DNA of 64,000 nt, from contig NZ_PXWG01000014.1 in the NCBI RefSeq assembly GCF_003011965.1, positions 32,822 to 96,821 of the forward strand. Direction: 5' to 3'. Under the pieces are notes generated by a model, which had not been told where the DNA came from, ran no database searches, and saw nothing but the letters and a program-made list of their open reading frames with translations. The translations under genes and the position numbers were made by a program. This stretch comes from Streptosporangium nondiastaticum (lineage in GTDB: Bacteria > Actinomycetota > Actinomycetes > Streptomycetales > Streptomycetaceae). This document shows positions 52,714 to 61,212 of this stretch, piece by piece. Each line of letters opens with the position of its first letter. Within the stretch, counting starts at the first letter, position 1.

Positions 52714-53787
52714 ATGAGTCCTTCCTCCGGTCCAGAAGTGGTCGTCTGGGACACCACCTACGCCTGTCCCCTGCGTTGCTCGCACTGCTACTCGGAGTCG
52801 GGGCGGCGCCCGTCCCGGCAGCTCGGCCCGCCGGACATGCTCCGCGTGGCCGACGCCCTGATCTCCCTGGGGCCGCGGGTCGTCGCCCTGTCCGGCGGCG
52901 AACCGCTCCTCGTCCGCGGCCTCTTCGAGGTGGCGGCGCGGCTCCGCGAAGCCGGGGTGAGGACGTCCGTCAACACCAGCGGCTGGGTGATGAACCGGAC
53001 CCTCGCACAGCGGCTCGCGGACCACTTCGACGAGGTGATCGTCAGCCTCGACGGCGCGACGCCCGAGGTGCACGACCGCATCCGGGGCCGGGCCGGCTCC
53101 TTCCGCCGGGTGATGGCCGCGCTGGCGCTGCTCGACGAGCTGGCCGCGGAGCGCCCGGCCGCCGGCCCGGGGCGGCTGCGCTTCGGCATCGACTGCGTGG
53201 TGGTCCGCAGCAATTTCGGGCAGCTGGAGGAATTCGCCGCCGGCATCGCGCACCGCTTCCCCCGCCTGAACACCCTCGCCTTCAATTCCGCCGTTCCCGA
53301 AGGGCTCGCCAGCCGCCCGGAATTCTGCCGCCGCGAACTCCTCGACGACGCACAGGTGGCACACCTGACCAGCGACGGGCTGCGGGCCCGGCTGCGCGAG
53401 CTCGCTCCCCCGTCCGTCTCCGTCTTCACCACGGACAACTTCAACCTCGTCATGGCCCCCGAGCGGGTGGCGCGCCGCGTCGACACCGAGGTGATGCAGG
53501 TGGAGCCGGACGGCAGGGTGCGCGCGATCCCCGTCTACGAGGGGACGGTGGGCAGCCTGCTGGAGGAGCCCGCGGCGCTGCTGTGGGAACGCACCCAGGA
53601 GCGGCTCCGCGACCCGTTCGTCGTGGAGACCCTGTCCTCGGTGCGCTCCATGCGGACGTGGGCGGAGGCGGTCCGGCGCATGGACCTCCGCTTCGCCTCC
53701 CCGGAGGACCTGCTGAGGATCGGGCGGCGCTCGGTCCGCACGAATCCCCCGGAATTCGCCGAAGCGACCGATGCCGTGGCCGGCTGA
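52714..53787 (+). CDS. Radical SAM enzyme of the lanthipeptide locus
   Basis: A protein of about 357 residues. The 4Fe-4S site is CPLRCSHC near the N-terminus (CxxxCxxC), with SGGEPLL as the SAM-binding GGE motif and NTSGWVM and DGATPEVHDRIRG as later strands. The C-terminal third has no Cys cluster, so no SPASM domain is seen. ATG 52714 follows GGGCGGTGG; upstream in-frame ATGs (52507, 52627) would add a low-complexity leader. It is the first gene before two LanKC genes and two precursors, so a role in modifying those peptides is likely. The reaction is unknown. Confidence 0.85.
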   Translation: MSPSSGPEVVVWDTTYACPLRCSHCYSESGRRPSRQLGPPDMLRVADALISLGPRVVALSGGEPLLVRGLFEVAARLREAGVRTSVNTSGWVMNRTLAQRLADHFDEVIVSLDGATPEVHDRIRGRAGSFRRVMAALALLDELAAERPAAGPGRLRFGIDCVVVRSNFGQLEEFAAGIAHRFPRLNTLAFNSAVPEGLASRPEFCRRELLDDAQVAHLTSDGLRARLRELAPPSVSVFTTDNFNLVMAPERVARRVDTEVMQVEPDGRVRAIPVYEGTVGSLLEEPAALLWERTQERLRDPFVVETLSSVRSMRTWAEAVRRMDLRFASPEDLLRIGRRSVRTNPPEFAEATDAVAG

Positions 53788-53790
53788 TTT

Positions 53791-53850
53791 CCGGACCGAA
53801 TGCCGGACCGAATGCCGAGCCGAATTCCGGAGCGTATTCCGGGCCGAGTC
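53791..53850. repeat. Five imperfect 12-bp tandem repeats
   Basis: CCGGACCGAATG appears twice exactly, followed by three diverged units (CCGAGCCGAATT, CCGGAGCGTATT, CCGGGCCGAGTC). They lie between the radical SAM gene and LanKC 1. In the LanKC 1 frame they would encode P-x-R-(M/I/V) tetrapeptides from an upstream ATG at 53800, but the ribosome site favours a later start. Confidence 0.8.
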
Positions 53851-53922
53851 CCGCGCGGCCCCGGAGAGGCCGGGACTCGGAGGGACCGAAGACTTCCGAA
53901 GCGCCGAAAGGAGGGGCCCGTC

Positions 53923-56547
53923 GTGATGACGCTCAAGGATTACGACCGCTTCTACCGGTCCGACCCGGACTTCTTCGAATTCCCCGAGCGGCTCGCCGAC
54001 ACGTCCGGCAGGCTTTCCGCGGTCCTCGGCGAACCGCCGGCGGGCTGGGAGCGTACGGACCACGGCTGGTGGGTGGCGCTGCGGCCGCGGGCGGTGCGCG
54101 TGCCCGCGCAGGGCTGGCTGGTCCATGTCTCGGTGGCGCTGCCGTACGTGGCGCGCGCCGCGGAGGTCGTCCGGGGCTTCTGCGTCCTGCGGGGCATCCC
54201 CGTCGACGTCGTCCGCAGCCTCGACGCGGCCCGGGCGCTGGCCGGCGAGCACGCCGACCGGCTCACGTGCGGCGACCTGATGACGCTCCACCCCGCCGGC
54301 GAGACGCAGCTCGCGGAAGCGCTCGGCGAACTCGGCGCGCTGCTGGACGCGCTCCCGGGCCCGTACGTCCCGGGCGGTCTGCGCCACCGCACCGGGCCGC
54401 TGTACGTGCGGTACGGCTCCTCCGGCGCGCTGCGGTGTCCCGAGCAGCCCGCCGCGTACGGGGCCGGTGACGAGCCGCGTCTGGTGCCCGCGCTGGAGCG
54501 CCCCGACGGCACGCTCGTCCCCGAGAACCGCCGCCCGGTCTTCCGCTGCCCGGACTGGGTCGGCCTGCCGGAGTTCCTGCGCCCGGACCTGGAGGCGCTG
54601 CACGCCGCACCGGACGAGCCGCTCCCCTACCGGGTGCGGCGGGCGCTGAAGGTCACCACCGGTGGCGGCACGTACCTGGCCGAGGACCGCGCCACGGGCG
54701 CTCTCGTCGTCCTGCGCGAGGCCCGCCCCCACGCCGGCCTCGACGCGCGGGGCGACGACGCCGTCACGCGCCTGGGCCGGGAGCGCGCGGTCCTCGGCCG
54801 GCTGGCCGGGCTGGACTGCGTGCCGCGCGTCCTCGGCCACCACGTGCGGGCCGGGCACCACTTCCTCGCCCTGGAGCACTTCGAGGGCCGCAGCCTGGCC
54901 GAAGCCGCGGCCGCCGCCTTCCCGCTGACCTCCGAGGCGCGGGCGGCCGAGGAGGCCGCCGCGTACGCGGACCGGTCCCTGGCCGTCGTGGCCCGGATCG
55001 CCAGCGCGCTCCGCGAACTCCACGCCCGGGGCGTGCGCCTCGGCGGGCTCAGCCCGGACGACGTGCTCGTGCGCCCCGACGGGCGCGTGGTCCTGACCTG
55101 TCTCGCGACGGCCACGGACCTGGAGGACGACCGGGCCCCGGCCCTGGGCGAGGAGGGCTTCACGGCGCCGCCCGGCCTGCGGGGCGCGGACGCCACCGCG
55201 TACCTGCTCGATGCCCTGCGCCTGTGGCTGCTCCTGCCGGTCCCGCACCGCAGCCCGGCGACCCTGCGCGTCCTCGCGGCGACCGCCGAGGAGCTGTACC
55301 CGCTGCCCGCGGGCTTCGGCGCCCGGCTGCTCGCGGGCCTGCTGCCGAAGCCCGCGGCGCACGGGGCGGCCCGGGGGGACGACCACGCCGCGATGCTCGC
55401 CGCGGAGGACCTGAACTGGCCCGCCGTCCGGGACTCCCTGGTCGCCGGCATCCACGCCATGGCCACCCCGGAGCGCGAGGACCGGCTCTTCCCCGCCACC
55501 CCGGCCGGCCCGGACTCCCTCGGCGGCCACGCCTTCGGCTACGGCGCGGCCGGTGTCCTCTACGCCCTGCACCGCGTGGGGGCCGGCGTGCCGGACGCGT
55601 ACGCCGAGTGGCTGGTGGCCGCCGCGGCGCGGGACACCGATGCGCGTCCGGGCCTGTACGACGGGCTGCACGGCGTGGCGCTGGTCCTCGACCTGCTCGG
55701 CCGCCGCGGCGAAGCCCTCGCCGTCCTCGCCCGCTGCCGCCCGGCCGAAGCCCGCGTGATCCGCCCGGACCTCGCCGGCGGCAAGGCGGGCATCGCCCTG
55801 AACCTGCTGCGGTTCGCGCGGGTCACCGGGGACGCCGCGCTCCACGAGGCCGCGCTGCGCACCGCCGGCGAGCTCGCCGCGCTCCTCACGGCCGGTCCGC
55901 TCGCCGCCCGGCCCGGCGTGCCCCCGCCCTGCGGGCTGCTGCACGGAGCCGCCGGCATCGCCCTGCTCTTCCTGCACGTGTACGAGGAGACGGGCGAGGG
56001 CCGCTGGCTCGATCTCGCCGACCGCGCGCTGGGGCACGACATCGACCGGTGCACCGTCGGGAAGGACGGCGCCCTCACCCTCTTCGACGGCACGCACCAC
56101 CTGCCGTACCTGCACGGCGGGAGCAGCGGGCTCGCGTTCCCGCTGCAAGCCCTGCTGCGGCACCGGCCCGGGGACGCGGGGGCGGCGACGCTCGCCGCCG
56201 TCCGGGACACGTGCCGGGCCCTGTACGTGCGCAACGCCGGGCTGCTGCGCGGGCGGGCGGGTGCGATCGCCACGCTGGCCGCACTGGACGGTCACGGGGG
56301 CCGGCCCGGTGCGGCCGTCCGCACCCAGGTCCGCCGCCTGGCCTGGTACGCGCACTCCTACCGCGGGCACCTCGCGTTCCCGGGCTTCCGGATGCTGCGC
56401 CTGTCGGCGGACCTGGCCACCGGGTCGGCCGGCGTGCTCCTGGCCCTGGGCTCCGCGTTCGAGGGGGACGCCGCGGCGGGGCGGGTTCCCGTCCTGCCGT
56501 ACCTCGACCCGCGGCCGCTGCCCCGACGAGCCGAAGAGCGGAGGTGA
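53923..56547 (+). CDS. LanKC-like class III lanthipeptide synthetase with degenerate lyase and kinase sites
   Basis: About 874 residues with the LanKC layout: lyase (~1-210), kinase (~230-470), LanC-like cyclase (~500-870). Key lyase positions differ from the second LanKC (GWLVHVSV instead of GWKIHASA; DVVRS instead of FKFLRS). The kinase loop reads GGLSPDDVLV with Gly for the catalytic Asp, and the DFE triad is replaced (VLTCLATA). The cyclase part looks well kept (GLYDGLHGVAL; GLLHGAAGIALLFLH). It is therefore probably a cyclase, scaffold or docking partner. GTG 53923 is chosen from GGAGG 8 nt upstream; ATG 53926 is possible. Confidence 0.88.
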   Translation: MMTLKDYDRFYRSDPDFFEFPERLADTSGRLSAVLGEPPAGWERTDHGWWVALRPRAVRVPAQGWLVHVSVALPYVARAAEVVRGFCVLRGIPVDVVRSLDAARALAGEHADRLTCGDLMTLHPAGETQLAEALGELGALLDALPGPYVPGGLRHRTGPLYVRYGSSGALRCPEQPAAYGAGDEPRLVPALERPDGTLVPENRRPVFRCPDWVGLPEFLRPDLEALHAAPDEPLPYRVRRALKVTTGGGTYLAEDRATGALVVLREARPHAGLDARGDDAVTRLGRERAVLGRLAGLDCVPRVLGHHVRAGHHFLALEHFEGRSLAEAAAAAFPLTSEARAAEEAAAYADRSLAVVARIASALRELHARGVRLGGLSPDDVLVRPDGRVVLTCLATATDLEDDRAPALGEEGFTAPPGLRGADATAYLLDALRLWLLLPVPHRSPATLRVLAATAEELYPLPAGFGARLLAGLLPKPAAHGAARGDDHAAMLAAEDLNWPAVRDSLVAGIHAMATPEREDRLFPATPAGPDSLGGHAFGYGAAGVLYALHRVGAGVPDAYAEWLVAAAARDTDARPGLYDGLHGVALVLDLLGRRGEALAVLARCRPAEARVIRPDLAGGKAGIALNLLRFARVTGDAALHEAALRTAGELAALLTAGPLAARPGVPPPCGLLHGAAGIALLFLHVYEETGEGRWLDLADRALGHDIDRCTVGKDGALTLFDGTHHLPYLHGGSSGLAFPLQALLRHRPGDAGAATLAAVRDTCRALYVRNAGLLRGRAGAIATLAALDGHGGRPGAAVRTQVRRLAWYAHSYRGHLAFPGFRMLRLSADLATGSAGVLLALGSAFEGDAAAGRVPVLPYLDPRPLPRRAEERR

Positions 56548-56552
56548 TTCGG

Positions 56553-56648
56553 ATGGCGGAGATCCTGGACCTGCAGGAGCTGGAGGAGGAGGCCCCTGCC
56601 CTGTGGCCCTGCGCCAACAGCTCGCACAGCTCGCTCGGCATGGCCTGA
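56553..56648 (+). CDS. Class III lanthipeptide-like precursor peptide 1
   Basis: A 31-residue peptide with GGAGG 8 nt upstream, starting 5 bp after the LanKC 1 stop. The leader has the class III recognition motif ILDLQELEEE. The putative core is WPCANSSHSSLGMA, with a single Cys that precedes all four Ser residues. In labionin peptides the order is Ser-x2-Ser-x(n)-Cys, so the ring topology must differ. It is paired with a near-identical precursor. Confidence 0.88.
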   Translation: MAEILDLQELEEEAPALWPCANSSHSSLGMA

Positions 56649-56703
56649 CGGGCGAGGACGCCCGCGCCGTGCCCGCGAACACCGCCGGGAGGAGGTGAAG
56701 AAC

Positions 56704-56799
56704 ATGTCGGAGATCCTGGAGCTGCAGGAGCTGGAGGAGGAGACCCCCTCCGTGTGGCCCTGCGCCAACAGCTACGAGAGCGCCCGCGGCGCCGCCTGA
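56704..56799 (+). CDS. Class III lanthipeptide-like precursor peptide 2
   Basis: A 31-residue peptide behind a very strong ribosome site (GGAGGAGGTGA). The leader ILELQELEEE and the core start WPCANS are shared with precursor 1; the tail is YESARGAA, giving two Ser after the Cys and one Tyr. Conservation of WPCANS in both peptides marks it as the modified part. The stop is followed by a hairpin. Confidence 0.88.
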   Translation: MSEILELQELEEETPSVWPCANSYESARGAA

Positions 56800-56830
56800 C
56801 GCACCGCTGACAGCAGCGCTCCCGCAAGGA

Positions 56831-56861
56831 CTGCCGGCCGTGGGCTGCCCGCGGCCGGCAG
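56831..56861 (+). terminator. Attenuator-like hairpin between precursors and LanKC 2
   Basis: Perfect 10-bp arms (CTGCCGGCCG / CGGCCGGCAG) with an 11-nt loop. It is likely to reduce read-through so that precursor mRNA is made in excess over the synthetase. Confidence 0.6.
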
Positions 56862-56918
56862 GCGGGGAGGGCACCGGCACACCGCACGGACCGGGGAGCA
56901 CGGGGAGGAGAAGGTCGC

Positions 56919-59474
56919 ATGCTCGCTCAGGGTCATCTCGCCGCGGATCCCTGCTTCGTGGACACGCTCGACCGCATCGACGACGCCGGGGAGCGCTTCG
57001 CGCGTACGGACGCGCCGCCGCCCCCGGGATGGCTGCGGTCCGAGCGCGGGGGCTGGGTCAACATCCACCGCCCGGACGCCGCCCTGCCGCGGCAGGGCTG
57101 GAAGATCCACGCCTCGGCGACGCCCGCCCGCGCCGAGCACGTGATCGACACCGTCTGGGACCACTGCGCCGAACGCGGCATCTGCTTCAAGTTCCTGCGC
57201 AGCCCCGCCGTCCACAGGCAGGTCGACAGCAAGCAGGGGCCGCGCTCAGCCGGCGGCAAGCTCGTCACCGTCTACCCCGCGGACGAGCGGGAGCTGGAGC
57301 GGACCCTGACGGAGCTGTCGGCGCTGCTGCGCGGCGTGCGGGGCCCGTACATCCTGAGCGACCTGCGCTGGGACGACGGGCCCCTGTACGTGCGCCACGG
57401 CGGCTTCAGCCTGGCGTACTGCTTCTCGCCCGAGGGCGAGTACGTGCCGGCGGTCGAGGGGCCCGGCGGCGGGCTCGTGCCCGACGTGCGGGGCACCTCC
57501 TTCCGGGTGCCGCCGTGGGTGGAGGTGCCGGCCTTCATCGCCGCCCGCGTGCAGGCCGCCAAGGCCGGCACGCCCGGCGACTTCCCCTACCGGGTGGAGA
57601 AGGCCCTGCACTTCTCCAACGGCGGCGGCGTGTACCGCGCCACGGACAAGAGCTCCGGGCGGCGCGTCGTGCTCCGCGAGGCCCGGCCCCACGCCGGCCT
57701 GGACGACAGCGGCGCGGACGCCGTCGCCCGCCTGGACCGCGAGCACGCGATGCTGCAGCGGCTGGCCGGCCTCGACTGCGTGCCCCGGGTGTACGCGCGG
57801 ACGCGCCACTGGGAGCACCACTTCCTCGTCGAGGAGCTGGTCGAGGGCGAGCCCCTGCAGGAGGCGGTCGGGCGGCGCCACCCGCTCTTCCGGCACGGCC
57901 CCGGCGAGGACGAGGTCGCCGCGTACGCGCGCTGGGCCTGCGAGGTCCTCGCGCGGATCGAGAAGGCCGTGGCCGAACTGCACCTGCGGGGCGTCGTCTT
58001 CGGGGACCTGCAGCCGGGCAACGTCATCGTGCGCCCCGACGGCAGCGTCTGCCTGGTCGACTTCGAGACGGCGTTCCCCCAGGGCGAGGGGGCGTCCCGG
58101 CCCGCCCTGGGGACACCGGGCTTCACCGCCTCGTGGGCCCGGTCGGGCACCGCGGCCGACGCGTACGCGCTCTCCGCCGTGGCCCTCGCGCTGTTCTGCC
58201 CGCTGACGCCGCTCCTGCGCTTCGACCGGGAGAAGCACGTCCAGCTGGCCGGGTGGGCGGAGCGGCGCTTCCCGCTGCCGCCCGGCTACGCCGCGCGCCT
58301 GCGCACCGGGCTCGCGCCGCCCGCGGGCGAAGCCGCCGCGGAGGACCCGCCGGACGGCTCCCGCTGGCCGGAGGAGTGCACAGCCGACGGGCGGGCCGCG
58401 CTGGACTCCCTCCGCGAAGGGATCCTGCTCAGCGCGACGCCGGAGCGGCCGGACCGGCTGTTCCCGGGGGACGTGCGGCAGTTCGACGGGCAGGGCGCGT
58501 CCCTGGCGTTCGGCGCGGCCGGCGTGCTGCACGCCCTGCACGTCACCGGGCGCGCGAGCCACGAGGCGTTCGACGGCCACGTCGAGTGGCTGGTGCGGGC
58601 CGCCGGGCGGTCGCCGTGGCCGCGTCCCGGGCTGTACGACGGGCTCGCCGGCGTCGCGTACGTCCTGGACGAGCTGGGCCGGCCCGAGGAGGCGCGCGAG
58701 GCGCTCGCCCGCCTGGGCGGCATCGACCTGCGGGGCTGCGGCGCCGGGCTGTTCGGCGGGCTGGCGGGGGTCGGTCTGGCCCGGCTGCACTTCGGGGACG
58801 CGGACGGAGCCGCGCGGCTCGCCGGCCGGCTGGCGGACGCGCTCGCCGGTACGGAGCGGCTCGCGGGCAGGGCGGACGCCGTGGGGCTCACGCACGGCTG
58901 GTCGGGCCCGGCGCTGTTCTTCACGCGGCTGCACGCCGCGACGGGCGAAGTGTCCTGGCTGCGGCACGCGGAGACCGCGCTGGCCAGGGACCTCGGCCGC
59001 TGCGGGGCTCCCCGGGAGGGGCAGCTCCACGTCAAGGACGGGCAGCGGTGGCTGCCGGCGCTCGACCGCGGCAGCGCCGGGATCGCCCTCGTCCTCGACG
59101 CATATCTGCAGCACCGCGAGGACGCGCACTTCGCGCTGCTGCGCGACCGGATGCGCGACAGCCTCGGCACCGAACTCCTGCTCTCCCCCGGACTCCTGGA
59201 CGGGCACGCGGGGCTGCTGTACAGCCTCGCCCATCTGGCCGGCCCAGGTCCCGCACGGGCTGCACACCTGCGGGGCCTGGGCCTCCACTGCGTACGGTTC
59301 AGGGGCCGGCGGGCCTTCGCGATGGGCGGGCTGCTGCGGCTGTCCATGGACCTCGCGACCGGCAGTGCGGGGGTGCTGCTGGCGGTGCACACCGCGCTCA
59401 GCGGAGGCCCGGCCGCGTTGCCGCACGCGCCGCTGCCCTTCCTCGCTCCCTCCTCACCGCCGCCCGCGCCGTGA
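56919..59474 (+). CDS. Class III lanthipeptide synthetase LanKC (intact)
   Basis: 851 residues. Lyase domain (~1-210): GWKIHASATPARA and FKFLRS, with GKLVTVYPAD. Kinase domain (~225-440): GGGVYRATD, VVLREARPHAGLD, catalytic GDLQPGNVIV and metal-binding VDFETAF, all intact. C-terminal LanC-like cyclase (~500-840): GLYDGLAGVAYVL, THGWSGPALFF, GSAGIALVLDAYL and LLDGHAGLLYSLAH, without the Cys-Cys-His zinc set, as usual for class III. It should phosphorylate and eliminate Ser in the two precursors. It is coupled to the exporter gene (GTGA). Confidence 0.92.
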   Translation: MLAQGHLAADPCFVDTLDRIDDAGERFARTDAPPPPGWLRSERGGWVNIHRPDAALPRQGWKIHASATPARAEHVIDTVWDHCAERGICFKFLRSPAVHRQVDSKQGPRSAGGKLVTVYPADERELERTLTELSALLRGVRGPYILSDLRWDDGPLYVRHGGFSLAYCFSPEGEYVPAVEGPGGGLVPDVRGTSFRVPPWVEVPAFIAARVQAAKAGTPGDFPYRVEKALHFSNGGGVYRATDKSSGRRVVLREARPHAGLDDSGADAVARLDREHAMLQRLAGLDCVPRVYARTRHWEHHFLVEELVEGEPLQEAVGRRHPLFRHGPGEDEVAAYARWACEVLARIEKAVAELHLRGVVFGDLQPGNVIVRPDGSVCLVDFETAFPQGEGASRPALGTPGFTASWARSGTAADAYALSAVALALFCPLTPLLRFDREKHVQLAGWAERRFPLPPGYAARLRTGLAPPAGEAAAEDPPDGSRWPEECTADGRAALDSLREGILLSATPERPDRLFPGDVRQFDGQGASLAFGAAGVLHALHVTGRASHEAFDGHVEWLVRAAGRSPWPRPGLYDGLAGVAYVLDELGRPEEAREALARLGGIDLRGCGAGLFGGLAGVGLARLHFGDADGAARLAGRLADALAGTERLAGRADAVGLTHGWSGPALFFTRLHAATGEVSWLRHAETALARDLGRCGAPREGQLHVKDGQRWLPALDRGSAGIALVLDAYLQHREDAHFALLRDRMRDSLGTELLLSPGLLDGHAGLLYSLAHLAGPGPARAAHLRGLGLHCVRFRGRRAFAMGGLLRLSMDLATGSAGVLLAVHTALSGGPAALPHAPLPFLAPSSPPPAP

Positions 59475-60766
59475 GCGCTGTCGTGAAGCCCGGGCCCCGC
59501 AAGCGCGCGGCCCCGCCCGGCAGCCTCCGCCGGAACCGGGACTTCCAGCTCCTGTGCGCCGGCCAGGGCCTCTCCATGCTGGGCTCGGGCGCCTCGGCCG
59601 TCGCGCTGCCCCTGCTCGTCCTGCAGATCACGCACTCGCCGCTGCGCGTGGGGCTGGTGGAGGCGGTCTGGACGGGCGCGCTGGCGCTCGCGTGCCTGCC
59701 GGCGGGCCCGGTCGCCGACCGCTTCGACCGCCGCACCGTGCTGCTGGTGTGCGAGACCGGCAGGGCGGTGGCGAGCGCGGCCCTGGCGGCCGCGGTCCTC
59801 ACCGGCTTCGCTCCGCTGCCGGTGCTCCTGGCCGCGGGCGTCGTCCTGGGCTTCCTCGCAGCGCCGTTCAACGCGGCGGTGCTGCCGGCGGTCCGGGAGG
59901 TCGTGCCGGAGAGCAGGCTGGCCACCGCGCTGGCCGTCAACCAGGTGCGGGGCCAGCTCGCGTTCCTGCTCGGGCCGGTCGTCGGGGGCGTGCTGTTCGA
60001 GGCGTCGCCGAGCTGGCCGTTCTGGCTGGACAGCGCGTCCTACGCGGTCTCCGCCGCATGCGTCCGCGCGCTCCGCACGCGGATGCGCGCGCACCTGCCG
60101 GAGGGGGCCGGACGCGAGGGCTGGTGGCGGTCGTTCGCCACGGGGATCGCCTTCCTGTGGAGCGAGCGCGTGCTGCGCAGGCTGACGCTGATCGCCTCGG
60201 CGCAGAACTTCGTCTTCGACGGGGTGTACCTGGCGATCGTGGTGACCGCCGCGCGCGAGGGGGCGCCGGGCGGCTCGGTCGGGATGCTCACCGCGATGTC
60301 GGCGGTGGGGGCGATGGCCGGGGTGGTCCTCGCGCCGCGCGCGGGAAGGCTGTTGTCCCCGTCCGGGCTGCTGCTCGTGACCGGCGTGCTGTGCGCGCTG
60401 CTCGTCGGTGCGATGGCGCTCACCGGGAGCGCGCTGGTGCTGGCCGTCCTGCTGGCGGGGTGCACGCTGGCCGTGGCCGCCGGCGGTTCCGTGCTGACGG
60501 TCGCGCGGCTGCTGCGCACGCCGGCCGGACTGCAGGGCAGGGCGAACAGCGCGATCGGGCTGCTGTTCATGGCCACTCCCCCGCTCGGCTCGTCGCTGAC
60601 CGGGCTGTTCCTGGACGAACTGCCGGGCCGGATCCTCTTCTTGTGCTTCGGGGCGGTCCTCGCCCTGCTGGCCGCGGCGTCGCCCCGGGAGGCCGCGTTC
60701 GCCTCCGGCGACGCTCTGGACCGTTCGAACGGTGTAGGACACACTCGGGCGCATGCGATGGACTGA
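59471..60766 (+). CDS. MFS transporter, probable lanthipeptide exporter
   Basis: A 431-residue transporter of the MacB-unrelated EntS-like MFS group (RNRDFQLLCAGQGLSMLGSGASAVALPLLVLQI, then about twelve helices, with the loop-2 motif GPVADRFDRRTVLL). The GTG start overlaps the LanKC 2 stop. Class III clusters often use ABC exporters, so an MFS exporter is less usual. No leader protease is encoded here. The last codons overlap the IscX-like gene by 14 nt. Confidence 0.88.
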   Translation: MSAVVKPGPRKRAAPPGSLRRNRDFQLLCAGQGLSMLGSGASAVALPLLVLQITHSPLRVGLVEAVWTGALALACLPAGPVADRFDRRTVLLVCETGRAVASAALAAAVLTGFAPLPVLLAAGVVLGFLAAPFNAAVLPAVREVVPESRLATALAVNQVRGQLAFLLGPVVGGVLFEASPSWPFWLDSASYAVSAACVRALRTRMRAHLPEGAGREGWWRSFATGIAFLWSERVLRRLTLIASAQNFVFDGVYLAIVVTAAREGAPGGSVGMLTAMSAVGAMAGVVLAPRAGRLLSPSGLLLVTGVLCALLVGAMALTGSALVLAVLLAGCTLAVAAGGSVLTVARLLRTPAGLQGRANSAIGLLFMATPPLGSSLTGLFLDELPGRILFLCFGAVLALLAAASPREAAFASGDALDRSNGVGHTRAHAMD

Positions 60767-60983
60767 CATCCAGCAGATAGCGGCACGACTCGCCGCGAAG
60801 CATCCCGACCGCGCGCCGCTCTCCGTCGAGTTCCCCGAGGTCCGGGACCTGGTGATCGGGCTGGAGGGCTTCAGCGACGACCCGGCCCGCTACAACGTAC
60901 GCATCCTGGAGTCCATACAACTCGCCTGGAGCGACAGACGTAACGGAAGCGACGCGAGCAACGGGAGCGGCGGAAAGGACTGA
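60753..60983 (+). CDS. IscX-like Fe-S assembly accessory protein
   Basis: A 76-residue protein closely following the IscX/YfhJ pattern: MRWTDIQQIAARLAAKHPD at the N-terminus, an acidic patch, then FSDDPARYNVRILESIQLAW near the end. E. coli IscX binds iron and IscS and tunes Fe-S synthesis. There is no isc operon here; the gene starts inside the MFS gene. A perfect palindrome CCGTTCGAACGG (60721-60732) and TAGGAC just upstream could give it its own promoter. It might support the radical SAM enzyme, but this is speculation. Confidence 0.8.
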   Translation: MRWTDIQQIAARLAAKHPDRAPLSVEFPEVRDLVIGLEGFSDDPARYNVRILESIQLAWSDRRNGSDASNGSGGKD

Positions 60984-60996
60984 CCCTTCCCGGAGC

Positions 60997-61033
60997 CGGT
61001 GCCTCCGGCCTACCTCCGGCACCGGAGGCACCG
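60997..61033 (+). terminator. Intrinsic terminator after the IscX-like gene
   Basis: Perfect 12-bp arms (CGGTGCCTCCGG at 60997-61008, complement at 61022-61033) with a 13-nt loop, 13 bp after the stop. It probably ends the lanthipeptide locus transcript. Confidence 0.75.
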
Positions 61034-61212
61034 ACAGCTCCGAACCGGACATCGTCGGAAAACTCCGCGCCAGATTCTTGTCACGCACCTGTCAACTTTT
61101 GGCGGGAGCTGGCACCATCCTCTCGATTCACTCCTGCACCAACGGGCAACCCGCCCCGGGATGTCCGCTCCCCGCCGGGTATCGGCCCCGGCGTCCCTGC
61201 TAGGAGACAGAG

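Noticed and set aside
52630..56901. 1423-codon minus-strand open frame opposite the lanthipeptide genes
   Set aside because: No recognisable domain, and it runs antisense through several well-supported genes; an effect of GC-rich codon bias.
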